Both the position numbers and the translations under genes were made by a program. DNA of 64,000 bases from assembly GCA_027922465.2 (NCBI GenBank), contig BQMF02000367.1, positions 372,001-436,000 of the forward strand, read 5' to 3'. Positions within the stretch are counted from its first letter, which is position 1; the number at the start of each line of letters is the position of its first letter. Below, in pieces: positions 55,032 through 64,000 of the stretch. This stretch comes from Turritopsis dohrnii (lineage: Eukaryota; Cnidaria; Hydrozoa; Anthoathecata; Oceaniidae). The notes under the pieces are model-generated. The model did not search any database, had not been told where the DNA came from, and worked only from the letters and a program-made list of their open reading frames with translations.

Positions 55032-57071
55032 TAAATTGTCGCAAACAAATTCTCACGACAGGGAACCGCTACAGAGATGTGGATAAAAGATTTTGATGAC
55101 GTCACAGACCCGTCCCAAAAGAAATTGTGCCCAAATTTTTCATTGCCCCATCACCTCTATAATAGACCCCAATTAACATCAGTTTCCCCTGTTGGCAGCC
55201 GGTAGAATTTGTATTTGACCAGAGGAGGACTGGAACCCAGAACCTCGGGAGGGCGCTGGTTGTTGTCCAAAATGTTTAGTCATTTCATTTTTTATATCTA
55301 GTTAATGTATTGTTTCCTAAACCTAGTCAACAGTGGTCCTGGGAAAATAAAATCAATAATAATAAAAAAAACATTATCCCTATTGATCCTGAGACGAAAA
55401 AGTTGTGTTCGATTTGGGATGCATACACTGATTTCCCACTGACGTGGCACACAATGAAAGATGTAATTTCTCTCACACCTCACATCTACTATTTTGCATG
55501 ACAGACAGACAAACAAACAGAGAATCAACTATTAATATACAGATGTTTTCAATTTAGAAAATACCTAAGCCGACCTAAAAACCGACCAAGGTAACAACCA
55601 TGGCTTCGGCAGCCTCGTGCCGGCCCAGACTAGCGTTTTTCTTACAGCATTTTGTTTTTTCTTTGATTTGCCGACATCTGGAGACAACATTCACCCATTT
55701 CTATATATATTTCTTTGTAGTTTCATTCTTAAGGAATTAAAATGATTATGTACCGGGAAATTCCCTTTAAACTTCATGAAGCACAGCCAGTGTTATTTTG
55801 CTGACATTTCAACTTTTTGTTCATGAAGCAGAGAGAGAAAGATTTACGAAAGTTACTTCTTCACGTATTTTCATTTTAACAAAGCTTTGTAAGATGTTTT
55901 ATATGTTTTAGTGTACATGTCTCATTATTTCCGCTCTTATTGCTCTTCTTCATTGCTCAAATTAATCTATCTCTTATATTCCTATTTTCTATGTTCTCCT
56001 TTAAAATGAAATATAATATACATCCGGTATTCCACGCGAATAAATTCTATTTTCAGAGTTAGCAACGGCAATCAATACGCTCTCTTTCATTGTTCAAAAA
56101 CTTTTATTTCTATTTTTTGTATAACTAGCAGTTTTCTTTACATGTTAAAGACGTATAAAGAAATCAAAATCGAAACTATAAAGAAGAAATACTATTTCTT
56201 TGATGAAAAATAAGAATAGAAATACGTCATCAACATAAGAGATTGAAATTGTAGAATGATATAATCATCTTGAACATAAACGTTGCTACATATCGTGATG
56301 TGATACTTTCTTTTACTTAACTGTCCAGACAAATGTTAATATAGCGTCAAGTGAAAAAAAAGAAACACACCTGATGTATTTAACGTAAATAAATAGAGAA
56401 TGTGTCATTAATATTGTGTAATACATTATTGTTAAAAAATGCTTATAGTATGTCATTATTTCGTTTGCAAAATAATGCATAACAATAAGTCTTTTACGCT
56501 GAACGAAGTATTCAATAACTATGGCCTAATATTTACATGAAAAAACAACGAGAAATTTTCAGTTATTAATTCATAAAAAATGTACTGTGCCGACCCAGAG
56601 ATGCAAGGAGAACGGCAATGCCGACCCCATTTAAGACCCCATTTAAGAAATAGGCCAGCCTTCAGCCGCTTCAGATCAGTACTGACGTGCCGATCTGAAA
56701 TTCTTTGAATTTCGTGGGCTAACTATTACATATTGAAAGTGCATTAAACCACATAGTGAAAAAAAGATCAAGAACAAAACGAAAAAATATAAATAAAAAA
56801 TATAATAGACTAAATCAATGTAATTAAATTTCGAGCTTTCAAGAAAAACATTCAATTAAACAATTTTGTTCTTGCATATGTTTTTATAATTTGCCTCTCC
56901 ATCAAAAAAAAAGGTTTTCTGTGAGATTCTGAATACAAAGCAATTTGATTCCACAAATGAGAAAAGCTATGGTGTTACGAAAACTGTTGGTCCATATGAA
57001 TTTTGATGAGTAATAGGGAACAGTTCCACAGTTTGAAGGACTACGTATTGCCTCAATTAATTAAATTTCAG
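55032..57071. other. Mostly featureless; possible intron
   Basis: A short open frame at 55310-55501 has no recognisable content. CAGCCTCGTGCCGGCCCAG near 55609 resembles the CCTGGGTACGAGG foldback arms but has no partner. A possible acceptor (TATTTTCAG) lies at 56056. Nothing else is supported. Confidence 0.35.
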
Positions 57072-57217
57072 TTAATGATAAGGAATCAAAAACAGCCATA
57101 TCAAGTCTTCTAAGCAAAATGAATGGATTTAATGGACAAGAAGTAATAGTGCATAGGAAGAATGGACAGCTTGCAAACAAGATGCGCGAGCTCAACAAAA
57201 GAAAAACAAAGAAATAA
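57072..57217 (+). CDS. Candidate terminal exon of an unidentified gene
   Basis: AAATTTCAG at 57071 is followed by 48 open codons with a soluble, Lys-rich, helical composition (NDKESKTAISSLLSKMNGFN then GQEVIVHRKNGQLANKMREL NKRKTKK) and a TAA at 57215. It needs one base from the previous exon (phase 1), as does the donor at 53901, so direct joining of 53825-53900 to this exon is possible in phase. I do not recognise the protein. Confidence 0.4.
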
Positions 57218-58578
57218 ATGCATGCCTCCAAATAAAATTCGTTATATCCTAGACAGAGTGCTACAAAATCAAAAGAGTGGAGGACGTTATGCAAGCAATT
57301 CAGAAATAATTTTTTTACAATAACCTTTTTTCTGATAATTCTTTGTGAAAATAAGTGTCAAAATTTTTTTTCACCACTTTCAGTAAAATATGATCATTTT
57401 TCACTATTCACTGTTTGCTTGTGCTGTGTAGAATGGTTTCCAGTGAAAAAATAGGGGGTGCAAGAAGGAAATAGCGCATATGACACATATACAATAAGAA
57501 TTTTGTTAGACAATCACATTGCTTATTACAAGTTCTCCAAACTCAGAGCAGAATATCAATAAAATAAATTGATGAGAAATTTTTTAATGATTTCCTCACA
57601 TATATTATATAAGAAAGATGGTTTTATGTATATAGTTAATATTTTTTGTACACGACAATAATGAAACTACATGATTCTTTTGAAACTGTTTTTGGTCTAT
57701 GATGGAGACTTTAAGAAATGAGGTCATCAGAACTAACGTTGGAAGTGTGAAAGACTGTTTTTACGATTTATATTTTTATAAACAACACAAATAAAGCATT
57801 TGATGTCTCACTTGTTTTTCGGGATTGCTCATTTACTCATCACTGTTTTTATAATCGATAATTTAAAACAAAATAAAATCATCATTAGGAAGAGGAAAAA
57901 GGAAAGGGATGAAACTGACTCACACTGCACATACCTAAAATATGCTGAAAGAAGGACTTTGAGTTCAACCTGGGCTATAGAATTTCAAAGTAGGCAACTT
58001 TCTAATTTGAAATGTTTACCATGAAAATATGTGTTTAGTTTTAGGATTAGGTATGATCGTTGCTGAGAAATATGTTAGATGTCCACGACAATTAGCATGA
58101 CTTACTGTTCTCAATAATTTCTTTGTACTTCAACATAAACATGGATGGTCAAGTCATTGACTACCAATGCACCCTTTATGATCTAGTGATCATTTAAAAC
58201 AAAATTTAACATGTTTCATTAATAGGCATAACCACTTTTCAGTTTGTGAAGGTGAAGCATGTAATGTAATGTAATGTCATTCTGACCTACCTAGAGATGA
58301 GATGTCAACTCCAGAAGATCAGCATTCTTCTAAATATATTAATCAAAAGCTAGTCTATGTTACTCAGGTTACCATTATAATTAAAAAGATAGTCTAAACC
58401 CTTTTTGAATAGGCTTAGTTCATCATGTTGTGTCCTTCAGCTGGTCTTTAAGTAACTCCTTCAAACTTCTCTGGATTTAAACTTCTTTTCCAATTGAAAA
58501 AATGAAAAATGAAATATATATATATATATATATATGTTAAAACAAAAAAAGTCAGTAAAACATGTGTTGTATATTTAT
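57218..58578. other. Intergenic with simple repeats
   Basis: (ATGTA)n at about 58258-58275 and (AT)n at about 58515-58535. No supported gene. Confidence 0.4.
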
Positions 58579-58721
58579 ATTGAACCAAAAAAACACACAG
58601 AGTTTTCACAATATTTCGATTTATTAAAAATCTTTGTCAAGTGTGTCAATCTTTGACACTTGACAAAGATTTTTAATAAATCGAAATATTGTGAAAACTC
58701 TGTGTGTTTTTTTGGTTCAAT
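58579..58721. repeat. 143-bp near-perfect long hairpin
   Basis: ATTGAACCAAAAAAACACAC... through ...TCTTTGTCAAGTGT is followed, after a ~13-nt loop (GTCAATCTTTGAC), by its exact reverse complement: arms of about 64 bp. It lies only ~55 bp left of the pogo element's left TIR. No coding content. Confidence 0.93.
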
Positions 58722-58789
58722 TTAAACTATAATTTTAGGTTATCTACATGGGAGATATCTCCATTCTTCTACTAAATATAGTCAAGGCA

Positions 58790-59100
58790 CCTAAAATTTT
58801 CGCAATTTCACAAAATTTTATTTTGAGCGCCACAACATTACTTTCTTTTAAGTTTTTTGAGCTCTTTAGAACAGTTACGGTACCATATTTAATATATCGC
58901 AATTACCTTTAACCTTAACCGATTGAGCCTACGACATTTCAAAAAAATCTATGCGAAATTTTTCGGTGCCCAAATTTTGAAAATTTCGCAATCGGCCTCG
59001 AAAATTTTCGCAATGCGAAATTTTTAAAGTACCCTATCCTTTGAAAAATTTGCAGAAATTTCGCACGGACTTTGAAATTTTCGCATCATAATTTTGACTT
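58790..59100. promoter_or_regulatory. Subterminal GCGAAATTT motif cluster of the pogo element (left)
   Basis: AATTTCGC/GCGAAA(A/T)TT occurs many times in both orientations between about 58795 and 59095 (for example around 58950, 58985, 59010, 59020, 59055 and 59080). Fewer copies occur near the right end (61530-61925). Such subterminal repeats are usually transposase binding sites (inference). Confidence 0.6.
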
Positions 59101-59189
59101 TTGAATGTATCTATATGTCGGGAAAGGTGTTTAAATGTATGGAAAAACATGGAAAGTTTGTGACAGATATGTATTGGAATAAAAAAAAT

Positions 59190-61166
59190 CTATAAATCAG
59201 CGAATAATGCCATTCTGTCAATGATAACTGACTTTTCAAAATGTTCGTGAATTTGATGGTACTTGGGGATATTCCATCGACCACCATTCATGCATTCCAC
59301 AAATAACGGACCATCAATTATGTCGGTAATACTAAAATTATATATATCTTGATAGCCATTCGCGTATTCATTTAATACTGTTCCCGTGCCAATGTGTGGC
59401 TTCAAGCAATTTAATTCCAAGCTGTCAATTGGGCCGTCACAATCGAACAAATGTCGCCTGACAGCTTTGCCGACATACAAGTACACCTTCTTTTTCTCAC
59501 GATAAATTCCGGCGTACCACTTCCCAATTATTTCTTTCTCAGAAGTAGGGACATTCAAGCTCCTCCAACATTTCAAGAGAGCCTCTTTTGTCCCTACTTC
59601 TTTGCTTTCTTCTTCCTTATCATCTTCCTCATTTTCGCTATTTTCATCAGTCTCTTCAAAACTTGCATTTTGCAAAGGAGGAGTGCTTCGTTGCTCTCCT
59701 ACAACAGCAGCTGCATCAACTAATGTCCAGCCAAGCAACCATTTTTTTCCTGGAACCTCTGGCGGTTTAGGGCCCAGGGATTTGAGCAATTGGCTTGCTG
59801 GACAGGAACAATCAGCTTCTGGCGTTGATGTAGTAGGCGTACATGTAGAATCTGTCAGCAAAAGATTAATACCATTCTGGCAGTCTCTGGCAGGGGTCTC
59901 CTTCGCTTTTTGAGGAGTTGAAACTGAATGCCCCAACTCCTCAAAATCTTCTGTTGGTTTTCCAATGGCAACCCAGTGCTGATATCGCCGAACCAGTCTC
60001 GCGTCAAGCCGTTCCTCTGGAAATTTGTCACGATTAACCGGCCAAACACCAGTTGCTTCAAAGCCGGATCGGATGTTTTCCGGAGATAATCCCTTGTGCC
60101 AGATTTCACAGAGTTTGTCAACAAAATTATTTTTTTTGAAAGCCCCACGTGGTCCAACGATACTCAGCCACGAATTCAAAACGCCCTCCCATTCCCTCTT
60201 AAGTGGTCCAAAGCAAGCAACGTCGAGAGGCTGTAACTTGTCGGTACAGTGAGGAGGCAATTTCAGCAGAGTAATATCTTCCTCGATGGCCTTCTCGATA
60301 ACAGGTAACGATAGATGAGTTAAGTGGCCATCAAAGACTAACAATAAAGGTCTTTCTGTAACTGTAGCGCTGAAGTTTTCAAACCATTCAGCAAAGATGG
60401 CTGTCGTCATCCAACCATTGTCCGAAACGCCGTAAAATGTACCTGGAAGAGCTTTATCTCCACACCAAGATCGTTGCAGATTTTTCCCTTTGAATATGAT
60501 CAAAGGATCCAAAGCTCTTCCAGCAGCACTACAAACAGCTAGTGTTGTAATGTTTTCTCTGCCACTTCCACAAGTGACTTTCAGAGATTGCTTCCCTTTA
60601 GGACCAACAACTCGGCAACTTTGGGGATCCATTGGGAAGCCGCTTTCATCGCAATTCCAAATTTGATTAGGTGTCAGTTGCTTTTCATCGACGACCTTTT
60701 GCAGCAAGTCGTAAAAATCGTAGACAATAAACGGGTTGGAAGTGCAGGACTTCCTAGCGCTGCTTATTAAATTTGCCTTTTTAAGTGATAAATTGTTGCG
60801 CTTCATAAATCCGCGCAACCAATTTTTCCCAGGTCTCCCATCTTTAAACGGTGTTTTAAGGCTATGAGCTTGGACATAACCTTTCACGATGTCTTTTATG
60901 TCACTGCGTGTTGGGCTGAAGCCTGTATCGCACATTGATGAAATGCACTTCGCAAGCTGTTTCTCCTCAATTTCACTCAAAGTGCACTTTCGTCCAGACC
61001 CCACAAGTTCCTGTCCAGATATTCTCATTTTCATTCTGTTTCTAAGTGTGGTGTCCGTCATTCCATACTTTAATGCCACGCTTCTGATGGAAAAGCCGGC
61101 ATTTACCTCAGCTAAGGCGAGACCAATATCCTCCTCTGACCAGGTTTTTTTGCTTATTTTTGGCAT
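59190..61166 (-). CDS. pogo/Tigger-type transposase with SH3-like C-terminal extension
   Basis: 658 codons from the ATG at 61166 (CGCAGCCATGCC; the frame's earlier ATG at 61193 precedes a possible TTTTGCAG acceptor). Residues ~1-60 form a psq-type helix-turn-helix (AGFSIRSVALKYGMTDTTLR); ~70-140 are a CENP-B-like region (GKNWLRGFMKRN). The DDE_1 domain has Asp in CDESGFP (~171), Asp in VFDGHLTH (~277) and Asp in LQPLDVACFG (~313), with 35 residues between the last two. After a low-complexity acidic stretch (EENEEDDKEEESKE-like) comes a ~100-residue module (IGKWYAGIYREKKKVYLYVG...GGRWNIPKY) resembling an SH3/Tudor-like fold. No stop or frameshift. Confidence 0.88.
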   Translation of the reverse strand: MPKISKKTWSEEDIGLALAEVNAGFSIRSVALKYGMTDTTLRNRMKMRISGQELVGSGRKCTLSEIEEKQLAKCISSMCDTGFSPTRSDIKDIVKGYVQAHSLKTPFKDGRPGKNWLRGFMKRNNLSLKKANLISSARKSCTSNPFIVYDFYDLLQKVVDEKQLTPNQIWNCDESGFPMDPQSCRVVGPKGKQSLKVTCGSGRENITTLAVCSAAGRALDPLIIFKGKNLQRSWCGDKALPGTFYGVSDNGWMTTAIFAEWFENFSATVTERPLLLVFDGHLTHLSLPVIEKAIEEDITLLKLPPHCTDKLQPLDVACFGPLKREWEGVLNSWLSIVGPRGAFKKNNFVDKLCEIWHKGLSPENIRSGFEATGVWPVNRDKFPEERLDARLVRRYQHWVAIGKPTEDFEELGHSVSTPQKAKETPARDCQNGINLLLTDSTCTPTTSTPEADCSCPASQLLKSLGPKPPEVPGKKWLLGWTLVDAAAVVGEQRSTPPLQNASFEETDENSENEEDDKEEESKEVGTKEALLKCWRSLNVPTSEKEIIGKWYAGIYREKKKVYLYVGKAVRRHLFDCDGPIDSLELNCLKPHIGTGTVLNEYANGYQDIYNFSITDIIDGPLFVECMNGGRWNIPKYHQIHEHFEKSVIIDRMALFADL

Positions 61167-61940
61167 GGCTGCGATCTGCAAAATGATAATCATGCATTAA
61201 TGAAAATGCCGAAATAATGTTTACTTACTCATGATATGTATTCAGCCGGTGAAACCGAAGAAGATGAAATAAAAAAGAATGATTTTAAGAAACTTACTAA
61301 ATAATTTTGAATCGCTGTCTGATGAATGATTAACGAGATATTAAAAGATAAAATAAAAAGATATCGATATTATGTTTATATTTCCTTCTGGGGAGTTTTC
61401 TTCGCGCGTGTACTGAAATAACTTGTATGCGTTTAAACTAAAATAAAGTATTTAGTAATATTCAGTTCTGTTTTCTTTTTATAACGAGTGTCCAACTTGG
61501 TGCGAACTTTAGTTTTCTTTTTCATATTGCGAAATTTTTACATGCTCAAGTTCGTGATAGTAATCTAGAACTTTCGCAGGCCTTACTACCCATAAGTCAT
61601 TTCAAATTATTTTTCATGGGTTTAAAAGTCATTGCTTTAACCTTCAAAACAAACTAAGAAGTGATCGTTGAACGGCGTTCAAGCGCAAGCACTCTGCAAT
61701 AATAATCGAGCACTTGAAAAGTTAGAATAGAGTAAATTTCCGGTCATCAGCGCGAAAGTGATTTTGAAAGATTGTAGATCACGCTACAGACACAATTTTT
61801 TTGAATTATACAGCAGAGATGATAGGATAATCTGAAAAACAATATTGTTGAACTTTTGTTAATATTTTAGATTGAAAATTCTGCTGCGAAAGTTTTATGT
61901 TCCAACTTAAGGTGCGAAATTTCTACGTGCCTTGACTATA

Positions 61941-62459
61941 CTATGGTGTTCTCCTTTTCCATGATCCTAGCTGGACATCCCAAACTAGCAATAAAAGTCA
62001 ATAGAGCTCTTGTTAGCTTGCCTTGTTACCTAGTACCTTCTGCAGTATGACAGTCAGTCTATTGTTTACGATATGACTAACAATATTGCTATCTGATATG
62101 GTAGGAACCTTATGCTGTGCTCGTATAAGCAGTCTCTGGTCCAAATTTGAAAAATTTAGGTTCTTGGATTTTATAGAATATTCAACTGAGCTTCTTTATT
62201 TATCCCTGCTTTCATCTATTATAATACAAATAAAACAGAGATGTCCAAAGAAATTTATAAAATAAAGTGAATACAATGCCACCTTTATAATGATGAAAAC
62301 GTAAAACATATTATACAACAACAGTAACCTACTTAAAAGAAAATAGAACAATGGCTGTTTGCCCCAATAAATAAAACTTAAAATTGCAAACTTGTTTTAT
62401 GTTCTTATTGCAGATTTATGTTTGTGGATAAAATTCATCTGGAAGGACATTTCTGAACT
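61941..62459. promoter_or_regulatory. Upstream region and probable 5' UTR of BTAF1
   Basis: About 520 bp separate the pogo element from the BTAF1 start codon. TTCTTATTGCAG at 62401-62412 could be the acceptor of a 5' UTR exon whose donor lies further upstream. No TATA box is obvious. Confidence 0.35.
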
Positions 62460-64000
62460 ATGTCTACCAGGTAAGTACGTTTTGTTACGTAAGTTACACA
62501 CTAAATCTTATTTAACTATGTTTGTGTTTTCCTAGCATGAATGAACTAAGTTTGTCTTACAAGCTCTGTGATGATGCCTTATGAAATACTCAATTATAAA
62601 AATGTTTATCCTTTGAAAAGAAATCAAAATACAAAAAAAAAAATTAACAATCACCATATAGCAAGAATTCCTTTTCTACAGACTTGATCGTCTTTTGGTT
62701 ATCCTTGATACTGGTTCCACACCCATTACACGAAAGGCCGCTGCTAAGCAACTCGGAGAAGTTCAAAAGCTGCATCCACATGAACTACAAAACCTATTGA
62801 ATAGGGTGAGGGCTTTTTATTAATTTTGAGAAAATCTTATATTACGAAATATTCTTGTTGATCTCAATTTTGTAATGCTTTTGGTGTAAGTTAGAAGGGA
62901 AATAAGAGATTCTTGTGTGTAAAAAACACCACTATTATCAAGATAACAAGTGAAAAAAAGAGAAGAAGATTCTTTTGAATTACTGAACAATGTTCTTAAT
63001 AAGCACTTAAAAAAGTTTTTGTATATACCTTAGGTGCATGTTTACTTGGTCAGTAAACTTTGGGATACCAGAATTGCTGCTTCACAAGCTATAGAAGCGA
63101 TTGTGAAAAATGTTCCAAAATGGTCTCCTGATGGTATCAAAAGAAAACAAGAAGGTACAACTAGAAGCTGGATCATTATTTTTTTTGGTCTTGATCTACG
63201 CTAATGTCCGTTTCAACTCCTATAAAACTTTTAAGACGAGAGCATTTCAACATTCTATTTCAATGTTTTAAATGCAATAGTGCAAATCCTGTGTCAAAAA
63301 TAGGTGATGAAAATTATAATCATTGAACGGCAAAGGGAAGGTGTACCATGTTGTTTTGTCAATTGTCAATGTCAACCATAGAATTCAATCATTGAACCTT
63401 TTTTTAATGGAGCATACCCATTGATGCATACCTTTCATGAATATATAGAGCAATAATAGATGAGTGGATATTAACAGGATGAAAGCAGACATTCGTTTTC
63501 TCCCTGATAATGTTAAGTAGAATCCTATCAAAATCCCATGCACTTTCACCTATTGCCATTCTCCTTCATTAAACCCATGGTTTTTTTGGGGGTTTTTTTG
63601 TGCATAGAAACATGGAGAGAAACATCAGGAAAGGACGGGAAGCTTCGATTTGAAGAATTCGATATTTTAAAAGTTTTACAGCATGGCGAGAAACTTCTTG
63701 GGTCGGCTGGAGATGAATTCGATGTTGATGAAGATCCTTGCTTGTCTGGTATGTCAATTGCTACATCTGTAGCTGCTAATTTTTCTATTTTTTAATTCTA
63801 ATGAGTGTACATGGTTTAAGGAGTTACTTCTTAAGGTAAGGGGAAATATGACTAATTAATCGAAGAATGTTATTAACTCACCAGCTGACAGCCTTCTGAT
63901 GCAAGATGTGATTCCAATTTAAAAATATCAGGAACCAAAATATACTGGAACATTGGTGTGTTTAACGAACAGAAATTCTCAAGTTTTAGTTTGCAGATCC
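62460..64000 (+). CDS. BTAF1: BTAF1/Mot1 (TBP-associated Snf2 ATPase), first five exons, runs off right edge
   Basis: Exon 1 coding 62460-62470 (ATGTCTACCAG, then GTAAGT); exon 2 62682-62805 ([36 protein letters not shown]); exon 3 63034-63154 ([29 protein letters not shown]); exon 4 63608-63748 ([27 protein letters not shown]); exon 5 starts at 63997 after TTTGCAG and reads Asp-Pro. All junctions keep phase (2, 0, 1, 1) and have GT/AG ends. The order matches the N-terminal HEAT-repeat region of animal BTAF1, a nuclear ATPase that removes TBP from DNA and redistributes it among promoters. The catalytic Snf2 domain lies beyond the window. A compact start exon of 11 coding bases explains why no long ORF marks the gene start. 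Confidence 0.93.

Larger units (their letters stand above)
58779..61938 (-). mobile_element. Apparently intact pogo/Tigger-like DNA transposon, ~3.16 kb
   Basis: Terminal inverted repeats TAGTCAAGGCAC(C/G)TA(A/G)AA.TTTCGC lie at both ends, with TA on each outside (58777-58778, 61939-61940), the duplication expected of the Tc1/mariner/pogo group. One long transposase ORF with no break occupies the middle. GCGAAATTT motifs cluster inside both ends. Confidence 0.88.

Noticed and set aside
55310..55501. Open frame with SQQWSWENKINN
   Set aside because: Looks faintly protein-like but has no start context, family or flanking exons I could support.
57800..58024. 74-codon plus-strand ORF with a hydrophobic start
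   Set aside because: No splice context, low-complexity Lys/Ile content and no recognisable family; kept out as chance.

Overview
The window is AT-rich metazoan nuclear DNA. It has introns, Kozak-context ATGs, GT/AG splice sites, large multi-spanning receptor genes and a dense mixture of eukaryotic transposons. Nothing in it looks bacterial. The repeats (short foldbacks carrying CCTGGGTACGAGG, DIRS, BEL/Pao, copia, pogo/Tigger) and the expanded families of orphan membrane proteins suggest a cnidarian, possibly an anthozoan. That placement is inference from style and rests on no marker gene.

Host genes. (1) At the left edge, minus strand, is the 5' end of a gene for a small secreted or membrane protein (1-363). 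(2) At 9.8-14.7 kb, minus, is a ~1.5 kb-residue protein with a beta-helix-like ectodomain, a Cys-rich EGF-like stalk, an acidic cytosolic repeat block and about nine to ten membrane segments. It is nearly intronless, and a short upstream signal-peptide exon can be proposed in matching phase. (3) At 18.0-18.4 kb, minus, is a small lysine-rich ORF of unknown function. (4) At 48.2-50.8 kb, minus, is an intronless Methuselah/secretin-type 7TM receptor with a somatomedin-B-like Cys cluster; a dead inverted partial copy lies at 51.5-51.8 kb. (5) At 53.8 and 57.1 kb, plus, are two orphan exon candidates. (6) At the right edge, plus, are the first exons of BTAF1/Mot1 (TBP-removing Snf2 ATPase), with five exons placed by phase and homology.

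Mobile DNA. A structurally complete DIRS element (3917-8778) has inverted terminal repeats, an internal complementary region that copies the circle junction, and an uninterrupted insertion site. It sits inside a 188-bp satellite. From 15 to 25 kb lie several short inverted-repeat elements, some with clear target duplications, and short tandem repeats. A broken Tigger copy (27.25-28.73 kb) is followed by eleven copies of a 169-bp satellite with a hairpin in each unit (28.73-30.5 kb). From 30.8 to 41.5 kb runs a head-to-tail array of seven related non-coding units. Their paired end motifs and 3' terminal hairpin resemble Helentron/HINE rolling-circle elements. The seventh unit is cut by an RT-less BEL/Pao element (41.47-44.33 kb), which abuts a decayed Ty1/copia fragment (44.33-45.9 kb). 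An apparently intact pogo-type DNA transposon with TIRs, TA duplication and subterminal motif clusters occupies 58.78-61.94 kb, just upstream of BTAF1.

The points most worth following up are the Helentron-like array, in which start and end motifs change together between subfamilies, and the DIRS element, whose gag and tyrosine recombinase share one open frame running straight across the whole RT gene.
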